DNA from: an uncultured Parabacteroides sp.
GTDB lineage: Bacteria; Bacteroidota; Bacteroidia; Bacteroidales; Tannerellaceae
Direction: 5' to 3'
Length of the DNA: 56,049 bases
NCBI RefSeq assembly: GCF_905196875.1
Contig: NZ_CAJJWO010000035.1
Coordinates: 1 to 56,049, forward strand
Positions within the stretch are counted from its first letter, which is position 1. Each line of letters begins with the position of its first letter. A program made the translations under genes and the position numbers. Of the stretch, positions 23,114 through 32,326 are shown one piece after another. Below the pieces are notes generated by a model. That model saw only the letters and a program-made list of their open reading frames with translations, ran no database searches and was not told where the DNA came from.

Positions 23114-24049
23114 ATGAACGCAAAAAATATCATTCTGGCAATTTTAATGGTTATGTCATTCACCGCTTGTTCTTCTGAAATAGAAGGTATCGACAACATC
23201 ACAACAAACGTAAGCAACGGTAAAATTTCCATATCTGTATGTATGATGACAGAGGGGATCGGCACAAAAAGTGGAGTTGGAGATGAACTGACTATTAATA
23301 ATTATGTGATCGCAGTCTTTGAAAAAGGGACAAATGCCCGCATCGGTTATGTAGCCAAAGAAGGTAATCCAGAAGGAAATGTAATAGTCCCGGGCGTTAA
23401 GGAGGGTATAGTAAATGTGGTCGTTGTAGCTAATGTTGATGATATAAATGAATTTAATAATCTTTATATATACAAAGAATTTACTTCCAAGACTGTTGGA
23501 CATCTGAGCAATCTGACCAAAGTTTGCATAATAGAGGATAAGGTGATCAATGAATATAATAAAACGTTAGATGTTTTATTAGAACAACTGACGGCACGTG
23601 TAAACGTTGTATTGAATGAACCGATTGTTGATGTGAACGGGAAAGATCTGGTTACTGTCGAAATTAAAGCATACAGTTATAAGGCCAACATCGTTGAAAG
23701 TACAGAAATCACTGGTCATCCTAAAACGATCGATGCAAAAGAAATATCTTTGGAATCAAATGGACGGACTTCTTTCTTCTATTACACTTACGCAGTAAAT
23801 AATCCTATACTTATCATAAATGCAGAATTAACAATTTCTATAAATGGAAATAAGCAAACTATCGAAAAAGAGATCACGGTTGATTTCACTTCTGTAGAAG
23901 ATGGAAAACTGAAAGCTTTATGGGCAGGGAGATCTTACAATCAGACTATCAATGCGAATATAACAGTTAATCAGAGACAAGGTGTTTCATTTGAATATGA
24001 AATAGTAAAGATTAAAGATAACGAAGAACAGAATATTAAGTTCAAATGA
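23114..24049 (+). CDS. Fimbrillin-family pilus subunit
   Basis: This 311-residue lipoprotein precursor has Cys19 (MVMSFTAC). The N-terminal domain begins KISISVCMMTEGIGTKSGVG and has NNYVIAVFEKG and VNVVVVANVDDIN, and the passage to the second domain is LLEQLTARVNVVLNEP. It is shorter than the other fimbrillins, ends in a charged tail, and its coding sequence is noticeably AT-rich. It is the first gene after the second direct-repeat promoter and is followed 56 bp later by a very large tip-like gene. No anchor gene is present in this cluster, so it may use the anchor made at 18.4 kb. Confidence 0.82.
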   Translation: MNAKNIILAILMVMSFTACSSEIEGIDNITTNVSNGKISISVCMMTEGIGTKSGVGDELTINNYVIAVFEKGTNARIGYVAKEGNPEGNVIVPGVKEGIVNVVVVANVDDINEFNNLYIYKEFTSKTVGHLSNLTKVCIIEDKVINEYNKTLDVLLEQLTARVNVVLNEPIVDVNGKDLVTVEIKAYSYKANIVESTEITGHPKTIDAKEISLESNGRTSFFYYTYAVNNPILIINAELTISINGNKQTIEKEITVDFTSVEDGKLKALWAGRSYNQTINANITVNQRQGVSFEYEIVKIKDNEEQNIKFK

Positions 24050-24105
24050 TTCATATTTTTTCATAATGATAATGTAGCAATTCATGGAAATAAAAAATAA
24101 AATTT

Positions 24106-26871
24106 ATGATACACTCAAATAAAAATTTAATCTGTTTACTGATCAGTTTATTAGCATGTGTAGCCTGTACGGATGAAACGTTGATCGGGCCGAAAGTAGA
24201 AGAAGGTGTGCTGGTAACGGCTACTATCTCTTTTCAGTCGACAGATCCGACAAAGATAGAAACCCGTGCTACGGATATAAGTGAGGAGAACCGGGTTGGT
24301 TCGCTGGCCGTCTTTATTTTTAAGATGAATGGTGAGAAGGTTGGTGAGACGCATATTTGTTCTGCGGAAGAATTACAGAATAAAACAGTAAAAATCACAA
24401 CAACGTCCGGTTCACGTTATATCTATGCGATTGCTAATTATCAAAATTCACTTTTTAACTTGAAAACGGATGACTTGGAAAAAATATCTACAATCAAGGA
24501 GTTAAAAAGGCTGAGTACTCAATTATTGCAGGAAAGCATATCGGTTCTCGATGGAGAGTTTTTGATGAGTGGCTGGGTTGTTTCCAATGGAAAGGAATAT
24601 GATTATAACCGTGATCAATCTTGTTCAATCAGCACAAATGGAACTGTCGACGGAAAGATTCTTCTTAAGCATGTGATGTCATCCATTATGTTCAAAGTTG
24701 CTTGTGTAAATACAGCTGCGACTTTCGTGCCAACGAGCTGGCAACTAAAACAAATACCTAAGAACACGAACATTTTTGAGCAAGAGAATGATTATAACGA
24801 AACTGATGCTGTTTATTTTAAATCTAAAGCCAATGCTGATTTCAGTAAAGAAGGTGATTATAACATTTTCTCTTTCCTTATGATGGAAAACCGGAAGAAG
24901 ATGAAGAATACTGACATAATTGTCGATGAATATGATAAAAGAGAAATGACGAACGGAAAACCGGAACATTTTGAAGTTGCCAACGATAACTCTGCTTACC
25001 TTGTTTTAGAAGGTACATATGAAGGAGAAACTACAGAAACAGTTAATAATGTAGATGGCAGTAAATATGTAAAGGCACAGGTAACCTATTATATTCATTT
25101 GGGACTTTGGAAAGTTGGAGATAAAACGGATTTTACGAATTTCGACATTTTTAGGAACAACCGCTACACTTATACTGTCAATATCTCAGGTGTGGATAAA
25201 TTGATTGTAGAGGTCGAAAAATCAGGAGCGGATAATGAGAACTGGGGAGGTGATGGCGATATGTTCCTTTCATCTCAAAGAGTACGAACTTTCGATGCCC
25301 ATTATGAAACGACTGTAATATCTTTTTCAAAACGACAAATATTGGATTTAATTGCGGAGTATGGAATAACAGCCGATGGGGGAGATGAAGCCTTGCAGAT
25401 TTTCAAACAAAATTTTTTAATACAGGCAGCAACTCCCAGAAACAAATTTGTGTCAGATGAGACAGATCTGGATTGGGTTGAATATAGAAGAAATCCGAAA
25501 GATGTCACGACCTTTGCTAAATATAGAGACAGCAATGATCCTACATGTGGAAATCCGTTTAACGCAGACGAGTTTAAAACCGACCTGTTTAATGCAGCTT
25601 CAGATCCTGATTATGAGGATTCTGATTCTATACGCTATACTTGTTTTATCGATGAATATTATTACGGAGGTCCGGGGGGAGGCTATGACCCGTTTGTGGG
25701 TTTACCTCTGAAAGATTTTATTAATACGCAGCCACGTACAATTCAAATTTGTACATATTTTAGGAAAAATGATCTGTCCTCCAGTACGCTCAGTATGGCT
25801 GCATATACATTTTCCCAACGACCGATTTGCACGATATTCGATTTGGACTATTTAGAGAAGAGTGGAAATGGTTGGGGGACGGAATGGAGTCAGGAAGGAG
25901 AGGGTTTACCTGTCAAAAATCTCACGTATAAGAATGGTGCATTTCAGGGACGTACTAATATGGTAGGATTTCTGAATTTAGATAATCCAAATTCAAAAGG
26001 AAAGTGGTCTTGGAATTCATATATCAATTATCAAAATAATGAACTAAATAAAAAATATGCCGAATATGCTTGCCTGTCACGAAACCGGGATTTAGATGGT
26101 AATGGTGTTATTGATGATAATGAATTACGATGGTATCTTCCTTCTGTGAAACAATACTTGGGATTTGTTGTGGGAGAAGATGCTTTACCGAAAGAAGCAC
26201 GATTATATAATCAGGAGAATGGTGGTAGTAATTCTGATTATTCTTATGTCAGTAGTTCGGCATATATTACTGGTTATTATGTTTTGCTGGCCTATGAGGG
26301 GGCGGCTGTTGGATATCATAAAGAAAAAAACGATTATCCATACCGTTGCATACGTAATTTGAGAAATGTAAGTAATGATGCGGTAAATTTTGTAGTAACC
26401 TCTAATAACCATTATGGTGAGAATACAGCTTATTTTTATTCGTTTGAACGACTAAATTCAAAGGCTAAACGTTCTAATGTGAGTGGCGCACTAACCTTTG
26501 GTCACAATGCTTTTGACGAAGAAAACCGTTTGCCTGAAATTTTTTATGTTGGCGATTGGATAAGTAATGAGGATGGTAGTGTTAATGCTGGTTTGGCAAG
26601 TTCAAGTAATCCTTGTGCTGAAAAAAAAGGTACAGATTGGCGCCTTCCGAATCAAAAAGAATTGGCAGTTATTATTTATAATAGGGTTGACGATAGAGAA
26701 GGTATGGAAATCAGTAAAAGTTATTTTAGTTGTACAAAATCAGTTACAGGTGATCTGTATTATGGCTATGATCATTCAAAGTTTAGTCTGGTAGAATGGG
26801 GAAGCACTACAACTACCGTTTCTGATACTCCATCAAATATAGGCTATCGTTGTATACAGGATAAAAAATAA
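24106..26871 (+). CDS. DUF4906-type fimbrial tip lipoprotein with lectin-like C-terminal part
   Basis: This 921-residue lipoprotein has a lipobox at LLACVAC (Cys21, or Cys18). A fimbrillin-like N-terminal half (VTATISFQSTDPTKIETRA, VGSLAVFIFKMNG, YIYAIANY) is followed from about residue 600 by two segments resembling the formylglycine-enzyme/C-type-lectin-like fold. One is SRNRDLDGNGVIDDNELRWY with YPYRCIRNL, the other TDWRLPNQKELAVIIY with IGYRCIQDK. The DLDGNGVIDDNE loop also looks like a calcium-binding loop. Such proteins are probable adhesive tips. The coding region is AT-rich like its partner fimbrillin. An HU-like gene starts 4 bp after the stop, an unusual operon partner. Confidence 0.8.
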   Translation: MIHSNKNLICLLISLLACVACTDETLIGPKVEEGVLVTATISFQSTDPTKIETRATDISEENRVGSLAVFIFKMNGEKVGETHICSAEELQNKTVKITTTSGSRYIYAIANYQNSLFNLKTDDLEKISTIKELKRLSTQLLQESISVLDGEFLMSGWVVSNGKEYDYNRDQSCSISTNGTVDGKILLKHVMSSIMFKVACVNTAATFVPTSWQLKQIPKNTNIFEQENDYNETDAVYFKSKANADFSKEGDYNIFSFLMMENRKKMKNTDIIVDEYDKREMTNGKPEHFEVANDNSAYLVLEGTYEGETTETVNNVDGSKYVKAQVTYYIHLGLWKVGDKTDFTNFDIFRNNRYTYTVNISGVDKLIVEVEKSGADNENWGGDGDMFLSSQRVRTFDAHYETTVISFSKRQILDLIAEYGITADGGDEALQIFKQNFLIQAATPRNKFVSDETDLDWVEYRRNPKDVTTFAKYRDSNDPTCGNPFNADEFKTDLFNAASDPDYEDSDSIRYTCFIDEYYYGGPGGGYDPFVGLPLKDFINTQPRTIQICTYFRKNDLSSSTLSMAAYTFSQRPICTIFDLDYLEKSGNGWGTEWSQEGEGLPVKNLTYKNGAFQGRTNMVGFLNLDNPNSKGKWSWNSYINYQNNELNKKYAEYACLSRNRDLDGNGVIDDNELRWYLPSVKQYLGFVVGEDALPKEARLYNQENGGSNSDYSYVSSSAYITGYYVLLAYEGAAVGYHKEKNDYPYRCIRNLRNVSNDAVNFVVTSNNHYGENTAYFYSFERLNSKAKRSNVSGALTFGHNAFDEENRLPEIFYVGDWISNEDGSVNAGLASSSNPCAEKKGTDWRLPNQKELAVIIYNRVDDREGMEISKSYFSCTKSVTGDLYYGYDHSKFSLVEWGSTTTTVSDTPSNIGYRCIQDKK

Positions 26872-26875
26872 TCAT

Positions 26876-27232
26876 ATGAACCGAACAATTTTAATCAAGA
26901 AAATAGCCGAAAGGCTCTCCATAAAAGAGAAAGAAGCCCAGGCTTTTGTGACAGTCTGGGAAGAAGAGTTGGGCAAGTCTCTGATGGAGGAGGACTCGAT
27001 AACTCTGATGGGATTCGGAACTTTCTCTTTATGGAAACAAGCGGGACGACCGGGACGTAATCCGAGAAAGAATATGCCCTTTATGATAAAGCCCCGTAAC
27101 AGCGTTAAATTCAAACCGGGCAAAGATTTGTTGGAATATTTGAATAATAGAAAAGATAGTTTGGTACATGACAGAAGAAAAAAGAAGCAGAAAAGCAACA
27201 ATGATAACACATCGTTAGATAGTCTTAAATAA
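26876..27232 (+). CDS. HU/IHF-family DNA-binding protein with lysine-rich tail
   Basis: This 118-residue protein has an HU/IHF core (residues 1-95): RTILIKKIAERLSIKEKEAQ, ITLMGFGTFSLWKQAGRPGR with NPRKN, then MIKPRNSVKFKPGKDLLEYL. A C-terminal extension is very basic (HDRRKKKQKSNND). The extension is longer than in standard HU. It lies 4 bp after the tip gene, implying co-expression with the pilus, and is the second HU-like gene linked to a pilus cluster in this window. A nucleoid or regulatory role is expected from the family; the target is unknown. Confidence 0.88.
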   Translation: MNRTILIKKIAERLSIKEKEAQAFVTVWEEELGKSLMEEDSITLMGFGTFSLWKQAGRPGRNPRKNMPFMIKPRNSVKFKPGKDLLEYLNNRKDSLVHDRRKKKQKSNNDNTSLDSLK

Positions 27233-27246
27233 TTTATTTTCATATT

Positions 27247-27591
27247 ATGAAACAAGTATTCGACATAGAATTAATCTTACTCAACGAAGTAGATAACAAG
27301 AGGTATGTCTATCTATATCTGGAAGGCGAGACCTGGTGTGCTTACGAACGTTCTGCTTATTATCTTGCAGTTATGAATTTTCCTGTAAGCCTGGACATAG
27401 AGGTTGTTCATGATGGTTACGAAGTCGTTTTGATGAAGGCTTCTTTCAACATCGCCCAAATGCGCCTTCCTCTATGTCGTTCCGCCGTCCTCCGCACCGT
27501 TGCCGACGACCGTCTCCTTTTCTAGCTCGACAAACCCATCGACGGCTTCGTCAAATGGAAAAGGTTACAGATAGGCACTAAACCTGCTTAA
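27247..27591 (+). pseudogene. Small gene interrupted by an in-frame TAG (92 + 22 codons)
   Basis: The reading frame opens with ATG 27247, 14 bp after the HU stop, and runs 92 codons (MKQVFDIELILLNEVDNKR, YVYLYLEGETWCAYERSAYY) to TAG at 27523-27525. It then continues in the same frame with plausible coding sequence, LDKPIDGFVKWKRLQIGTKP, to TAA at 27589-27591. I read this as one ~114-residue protein with a nonsense mutation, most simply from CAG or GAG. Suppression, or a genuinely shorter protein, is possible. I do not recognise the family. The extended end overlaps the last 4 bases of the convergent mechanosensitive channel gene. Confidence 0.6.
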
Positions 27592-29096
27592 TTCGTTTTC
27601 GTATCTTTTTCTTTAGGGATCGTAGATGCGTTGCCGTTGCGGAATGCCGTGTAATGGGGCGACATGATCTCTACACCTGCCTTATCGAAATAATCCTGGA
27701 TATTCTGGTGAAGGGCTGAATAGATGGTCGTCATATTGTTCGCTTCCTGGATATAGGCGTTGACCTGATAGACGGGGTAGAAGTCACTCAAAGCCGTTTC
27801 AAGGACGAAGGGGGCTGGCTCAGGCATGACGCCGGGTGTTGCTTTGGCGGCATCTATCAGGAGTTGATGTACTTTGCGCCAGGGGGCATCGTAACCGATC
27901 GTTACCTCCGAGTGGATGATCAGCCCGTAGGTCCGTGCCGAAGACGTGTAGTTGACTGTCTGTGACGACATGATGAACGAGTTCGGTATCGTTACGATCT
28001 CGTTCTTTATCGTACGGAGACGGGTGACGAAGGCGGTCTTTTCTATCACATTGCCAACCGTATCGTTCAGTTTAATCCGGTCGCCCTGCTTGAAAGCGCG
28101 CATATAAGTAATCACGAAACCAGCGATAATATTCCCGATCACCGTACTGGAACCGAGCGAGACGATCAGCCCGACAAAAACGGATACTCCCTGAAACACT
28201 CCCGAATTGGCACCGGGTAAATAGGGATAAATCATGGCGATCATAAACGCATACAACAGAAAACGGACGATATGATAGGTCGGCATCGCCCAATCCGCAT
28301 AAAAGCCGTTAATGTTCAATCTTCCGGCATCTATTTCTGTTGCCAAGTAACGGATTCCCCTGATGACGTATTTAATGACCAGGCAGATCACGATAATCGT
28401 GAAAAGGTTAGGGATATAATCGAGGATTCCCTCCAGGATACTTTTTACCGGATTCCAGATGTAATAAGCGATCTTGTAGGCAAGTTCTTTGGTCTGCGGG
28501 AAGATCGAGAAAAGGATCGGAATCGTCAGTACCAGCAGGATAAACAGCAGGAGGTAGCGGAGGATATTTGCCAGGAAGATCAACAGAGTGACCTGTTTCT
28601 GCGTATCCAGAATTTCATAGTTCTGGATGGCAATTGGTTTCAGTTTGGTGTCTTTCAGTTGTTGGATGCGTGCTTTTGCTTTCCGGTAGAGCCAGGAGGA
28701 GAGGCGGAACAGCAAGTATTGTCCCAACAGTACCAGCATGAAATAGAGAATATGTTTTCCGGTTTCCCACCAGTTTTTGTGGAGGTTGCCTGCTTTTAGT
28801 TTGGCTACCGTCTCCTGGTGCAATGAATCCAGTTTCTGTATCTGGCCCGCTTTCAGTTTGAAGGCTGCATGATATTTCTGCAGTTCGGACGAGGCAATAG
28901 AGTCGGGGGAGGAGGCAGAAATTGTATTCCCGGTGGTGCTTGATCTGTTGTTGGAAGCTCGAGTTGAGTCGCCATGATCCGTCGTTATTTCGTCAGCCGA
29001 AAAAATATCCTTGATAACCTTTTGCAATTGTGCCTGCCCCGTTATATGCATAACCAATAGTAGCAGAAGAAGATATAATGATCTGTACAGTTTCAT
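27588..29096 (-). CDS. MscS-family mechanosensitive ion channel
   Basis: This 502-residue inner-membrane protein is larger than E. coli MscS (about 290 residues). An N-terminal signal/anchor and a Ser/Thr-rich periplasmic segment (about 40-90) precede several membrane helices (about 115-340). The pore helix region is VFVGLIVSLGSSTVIGNIIAGFVITYMRAF (residues given in parts: GSSTVIGNIIAG and ITYMRAFKQGD), followed by the beta domain DTVGNVIEKTAFVTRLRTIK and IPNSFIMSSQTVNY. The alpha/beta C-terminal domain ends in a charged tail. It should release osmolytes on hypo-osmotic shock. It is monocistronic, with a 296-bp upstream gap in which I see no convincing promoter, and convergent with the interrupted gene at 27247. 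Confidence 0.9.
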   Translation of the reverse strand: MKLYRSLYLLLLLLVMHITGQAQLQKVIKDIFSADEITTDHGDSTRASNNRSSTTGNTISASSPDSIASSELQKYHAAFKLKAGQIQKLDSLHQETVAKLKAGNLHKNWWETGKHILYFMLVLLGQYLLFRLSSWLYRKAKARIQQLKDTKLKPIAIQNYEILDTQKQVTLLIFLANILRYLLLFILLVLTIPILFSIFPQTKELAYKIAYYIWNPVKSILEGILDYIPNLFTIIVICLVIKYVIRGIRYLATEIDAGRLNINGFYADWAMPTYHIVRFLLYAFMIAMIYPYLPGANSGVFQGVSVFVGLIVSLGSSTVIGNIIAGFVITYMRAFKQGDRIKLNDTVGNVIEKTAFVTRLRTIKNEIVTIPNSFIMSSQTVNYTSSARTYGLIIHSEVTIGYDAPWRKVHQLLIDAAKATPGVMPEPAPFVLETALSDFYPVYQVNAYIQEANNMTTIYSALHQNIQDYFDKAGVEIMSPHYTAFRNGNASTIPKEKDTKTN

Positions 29097-29333
29097 GTTG
29101 GCGTTCGTTTTTATAGTTGACTTAGATACAACAATGAAGAAGCTAAATTGTTACGTTAGATGTTCATCCTATATTTGTGATTGTTTCCGGTGAAGCCGGC
29201 GCAGATCATGTTTTTTCATAAATATCCGGTGGGTGTAGTAATTGGGGGGCTTGCCTCGCAGTCAAAAAGTCAAAATATCTCCTTATAGAATCGGATATTT
29301 GATTTCAGTCTCCAATAGGGATACAAATAAATT

Positions 29334-29363
29334 GAGGGTGCCAAATACTTTTTTGACACCCTC
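29334..29363. terminator. Intrinsic terminator downstream of the GNAT gene
   Basis: GAGGGTG pairs with CACCCTC, extended by CAAA/TTTG after one mismatch, with a short loop. T-rich sequence follows on both strands. It lies 30 bp after the stop of the minus-strand GNAT gene. Confidence 0.75.
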
Positions 29364-29392
29364 GTTATTTTTTCAGACTGATTCGGAATCGT

Positions 29393-29911
29393 TTATTCAA
29401 CCCGCACTTCCCCTGTAATACCTTTCAGGCTGCCGGGGATTAACTCATATCCCATGACATATTCTGGCGGAATGCTTTTGTGTGTCAGTCCGAAATCAGC
29501 GATCGACTTAAAGCCGAGCCGATGATAATAATTCGGATCGCCGCACAAGAATGCCGCCTTATATCCCATCTCTTTACCGCGTTTCAGGCCTTCACGCATA
29601 AGTGCGCCGCCGATACCCTTGTTGCGGTATTCCAGCGCGATCGAAAGCGGGGCAACCAGCAGGACGTCGAACCTGCTACCGTCTGGTTGAGTGATATACG
29701 TATTGGTCAGCATGATATGACCGACCAGCTTGTCACCCTCTTCGGCTACGAGTGCCAGTTCGGGAATGTATAATTTACTGTTATTCCTTAAATTGACGGC
29801 AAAGTCCTGTTCGTCACCGTCACTGACGTTCGCCGTTTTGAAGGCTGTCCGGATCAGTTCGTAGATTACCGGGTAATCTTGCTCCGTCTCTGGTCTGATG
29901 ATGTATTCCAT
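29393..29911 (-). CDS. GNAT-family N-acetyltransferase
   Basis: This 172-residue cytoplasmic acetyl-CoA-dependent acyltransferase has the acetyl-CoA pyrophosphate loop in SIALEYRNKGIGGALMREGL, preceded by the strand DKLVGHIMLTN and followed by AAFLCGDPNYYHRLGF. That arrangement is typical of the YhbS-like branch of the family. The substrate is not predictable. It starts 3 bp after the DUF1080 gene, so the two are co-translated, and it is the last gene of the EttA-DUF1080-GNAT run, ending at a good terminator. Confidence 0.9.
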   Translation of the reverse strand: MEYIIRPETEQDYPVIYELIRTAFKTANVSDGDEQDFAVNLRNNSKLYIPELALVAEEGDKLVGHIMLTNTYITQPDGSRFDVLLVAPLSIALEYRNKGIGGALMREGLKRGKEMGYKAAFLCGDPNYYHRLGFKSIADFGLTHKSIPPEYVMGYELIPGSLKGITGEVRVE

Positions 29912-29914
29912 AAA

Positions 29915-30568
29915 TTACCAGGGAGTGAGCGTTACGTTACGGAATTCCACTTCTTTCCCTTCGCTCTGCAAGCCGATGTAACCGTCTTTCTGTTTGTTCC
30001 ATCCGGTGTTCTGATAAACACCGTTGATGTAGACGTTAATCTTACCGTCTTTCACGTAGATGTTGGCTTCGTTCCACTCTCCGGCAGGCTTTTCACTGCT
30101 TGGAGCGTTCTTTTTCACTACCGGAAAACCGGGACGAGGTTCGCCGGGTTTGCCTTGATATTGTGCCAGGTCGGAACCGCCCAACAGGACGAAATCGCCG
30201 GCGCTGCCTAGCATCAGGTTACATTCGATGCCGTTCGGGAACGGATTCTTCGGTTCGGCGATCAACAGGAAAATACCGCTGTTCGCACCCTGGTCACCAT
30301 TCGGCCAACGCCATTCCACATGCAACTTATAGTTGTCGTATTTCTCTTTCGTGTACATGTAACCGAAAGGCTGTCCTTTGATCTTGATCACGCCGTCGCC
30401 TACGGAATAAACTTGTTCGGCCGGAACAGAATTCTTGTCGACGACAAAATTCCAGTTGGAAAGGTCTTTCCCGTTGAACAACTTAATCGTTTTCTGTGCG
30501 TTTACATCGCTTCCGAAACATAGGAAAGCAGTAGCGATAGCCGCCATGCAGAGCATTCTTTTTTTCAT
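29915..30568 (-). CDS. DUF1080 (3-keto-disaccharide hydrolase-like) secreted protein
   Basis: This 217-residue exported protein has a Sec signal peptide (residues 1-24, ending SDVNA) and a single DUF1080 jelly-roll domain. Family landmarks are IKLFNGKDLSNWNF near the N-terminus, DNYKLHVEWRWP, ANSGIFLL, ECNLMLGSAGDFVLLGG and VYINGVYQNTGWNKQKDGYI. The family includes enzymes acting on 3-keto-glycosides in Bacteroidetes and concanavalin-like binding proteins, so glycan-related periplasmic activity is the best inference. It lies between ettA (24 bp) and the GNAT gene (3 bp), probably expressed by read-through from ettA. Confidence 0.87.
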   Translation of the reverse strand: MKKRMLCMAAIATAFLCFGSDVNAQKTIKLFNGKDLSNWNFVVDKNSVPAEQVYSVGDGVIKIKGQPFGYMYTKEKYDNYKLHVEWRWPNGDQGANSGIFLLIAEPKNPFPNGIECNLMLGSAGDFVLLGGSDLAQYQGKPGEPRPGFPVVKKNAPSSEKPAGEWNEANIYVKDGKINVYINGVYQNTGWNKQKDGYIGLQSEGKEVEFRNVTLTPW

Positions 30569-30592
30569 GGTTCTAAATGAATTATATGGTAA

Positions 30593-32281
30593 TTAATCAA
30601 CAATAAGTTTACGGTAACGTACGCGTTTAGGCTCTGTATCGCCGCCCTGTTTGCGCTTGTATTCTTCATATTCGGAATATGTTCCTTCGTAGAAGACCAC
30701 ATTCGAATCGCCTTCGAACGACAGGATATGCGTACAGATGCGGTCGAGGAACCAACGGTCGTGGGAAACGACAACGGCACATCCGGCGAAGTTTTCCAAA
30801 CCTTCTTCCAGTGCACGCAGCGTGTTCACGTCGATATCGTTTGTCGGTTCGTCAAGCAGCAGCACGTTGGCCTCAGCTTTCAGCGTGATGGCCAGGTGCA
30901 GGCGGTTACGCTCTCCACCGGACAGGACACCGCAAAGTTTTTCCTGGTCGGCACCTGCAAAGTTGAACCGTGACAGATAAGCGCGCGAGTTGATCTCTTT
31001 TCCACCTACACGGATAAATTCCTGTCCTCCGGAAACAACCTGGAAAACGGTCTTTTTCGGATCGATATCTTTATGTGTCTGGTCGGCATAACCAACTTTC
31101 ACTGTTTCACCTACTTCGAATGTACCTTTGTCGATGCTTTCCATGCCCATGATCATCTTGAACAGCGTAGTCTTACCGGCACCGTTCGGACCGATTACAC
31201 CGACGATACCGTTTGGCGGAAGCATGAAGTTGAGATCGTCGAACAACAGTTTCTCACCGAAAGCCTTCGCTACATGTTGTGCCTCGATCACCTTGTTACC
31301 CAGACGCGGACCGTTCGGGATAAAGATTTCCAGCTTGGCTTCGCGTTCTTTCTGGTCCTCATTCAACAATGCTTCGTATGAGTTCAGACGGGCCTTACCC
31401 TTGGCCTGACGGGCTTTGGGAGCCATGTTGATCCATTCCAACTCACGTTCCAACGTCTTGCGGCGTTTGCTGACCTGCTTTTCTTCCATAGCCATCTTCT
31501 TAGTCTTCTGATCCAGCCAGGAAGAGTAATTGCCTTTCCAGGGAATACCTTCGCCACGGTCGAGTTCCAGGATCCAGCCTGCCACATGGTCGAGGAAGTA
31601 ACGGTCGTGCGTGATACAGATCACCGTACCGGCATATTGCTGCAGGTGTTGTTCCAGCCAGTCGATCGACTCGGCATCCAGGTGGTTGGTCGGCTCATCG
31701 AGCAGCAACACATCCGGCTGCTGAAGCAACAGGCGGCAAAGGGCGACACGGCGGCGTTCACCTCCGGACAGCGTATCGACTATCTGGTCTTCGGGTGGGC
31801 AACGTAGGGCATCCATCGCACGTTCCAGGCGGCTGTCGAGGTTCCAGGCATCGGTTGCGTCGATCTTGTCCTGCAATTCAGCCTGACGGGCGATCAATGC
31901 ATCCATTTTGTCGGGATCATCCAGCACTTCCGGATCACCGAATTTTTCGTTTACTTCTTCGTATTCTTTTAATGTGTCTACAATCTCCTGTACACCTTCC
32001 TGTACGATTTCTTTCACAGTTTTGCCTGCTTCCAGTTTCGGGTCCTGTTCCAGGTAACCAACCGAATAGCCGGGCGAAAATACCACTTCTCCCTGGTATT
32101 CTTTTTCGATGCCTGCAATGATTTTCAGCAAGGTAGACTTACCGGAACCGTTCAAACCGATAATACCGATCTTGGCTCCATAGAAGAAAGACAGATAAAT
32201 ATTCTTCAATACTTGTTTCTGGGGCGGGAAAATCTTACTCACGCCAACCATCGAGAAAATAATTTTCTTGTCGTCTGCCAT
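30593..32281 (-). CDS. ettA: Energy-dependent translational throttle protein EttA (ABC-F)
   Basis: This 562-residue cytoplasmic ABC-F ATPase acts at the ribosomal E site and gates entry of the 70S initiation complex into elongation according to ATP/ADP. Two ABC domains are present: Walker A GLNGSGKST near residue 42 with LSGGERRRVALCRLLL, and GPNGAGKTT near residue 358 with LSGGERNRLHLAI. The Walker B sequences are VLLLDEPTNHLD and VLLLDEPTNDID. The arm domain insertion (about 95-140) and the inter-domain linker rich in Lys/Arg (RRKTLERELEWINMAP) are those of EttA and not of antibiotic-resistance ABC-F proteins. A -7 box lies at 32319-32326. Confidence 0.95.
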   Translation of the reverse strand: MADDKKIIFSMVGVSKIFPPQKQVLKNIYLSFFYGAKIGIIGLNGSGKSTLLKIIAGIEKEYQGEVVFSPGYSVGYLEQDPKLEAGKTVKEIVQEGVQEIVDTLKEYEEVNEKFGDPEVLDDPDKMDALIARQAELQDKIDATDAWNLDSRLERAMDALRCPPEDQIVDTLSGGERRRVALCRLLLQQPDVLLLDEPTNHLDAESIDWLEQHLQQYAGTVICITHDRYFLDHVAGWILELDRGEGIPWKGNYSSWLDQKTKKMAMEEKQVSKRRKTLERELEWINMAPKARQAKGKARLNSYEALLNEDQKEREAKLEIFIPNGPRLGNKVIEAQHVAKAFGEKLLFDDLNFMLPPNGIVGVIGPNGAGKTTLFKMIMGMESIDKGTFEVGETVKVGYADQTHKDIDPKKTVFQVVSGGQEFIRVGGKEINSRAYLSRFNFAGADQEKLCGVLSGGERNRLHLAITLKAEANVLLLDEPTNDIDVNTLRALEEGLENFAGCAVVVSHDRWFLDRICTHILSFEGDSNVVFYEGTYSEYEEYKRKQGGDTEPKRVRYRKLIVD

Positions 32282-32318
32282 ATTAATTAAAGTGTGTTTA
32301 CTAATTTTTTTTCCAGGA

Positions 32319-32326
32319 CAAACTTA
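32319..32326 (-). promoter_or_regulatory. ettA -7 box
   Basis: TAAGTTTG on the minus strand fits TAnnTTTG, 37 bp upstream of the ettA ATG. No clear -33 TTTG is present. Confidence 0.45.
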
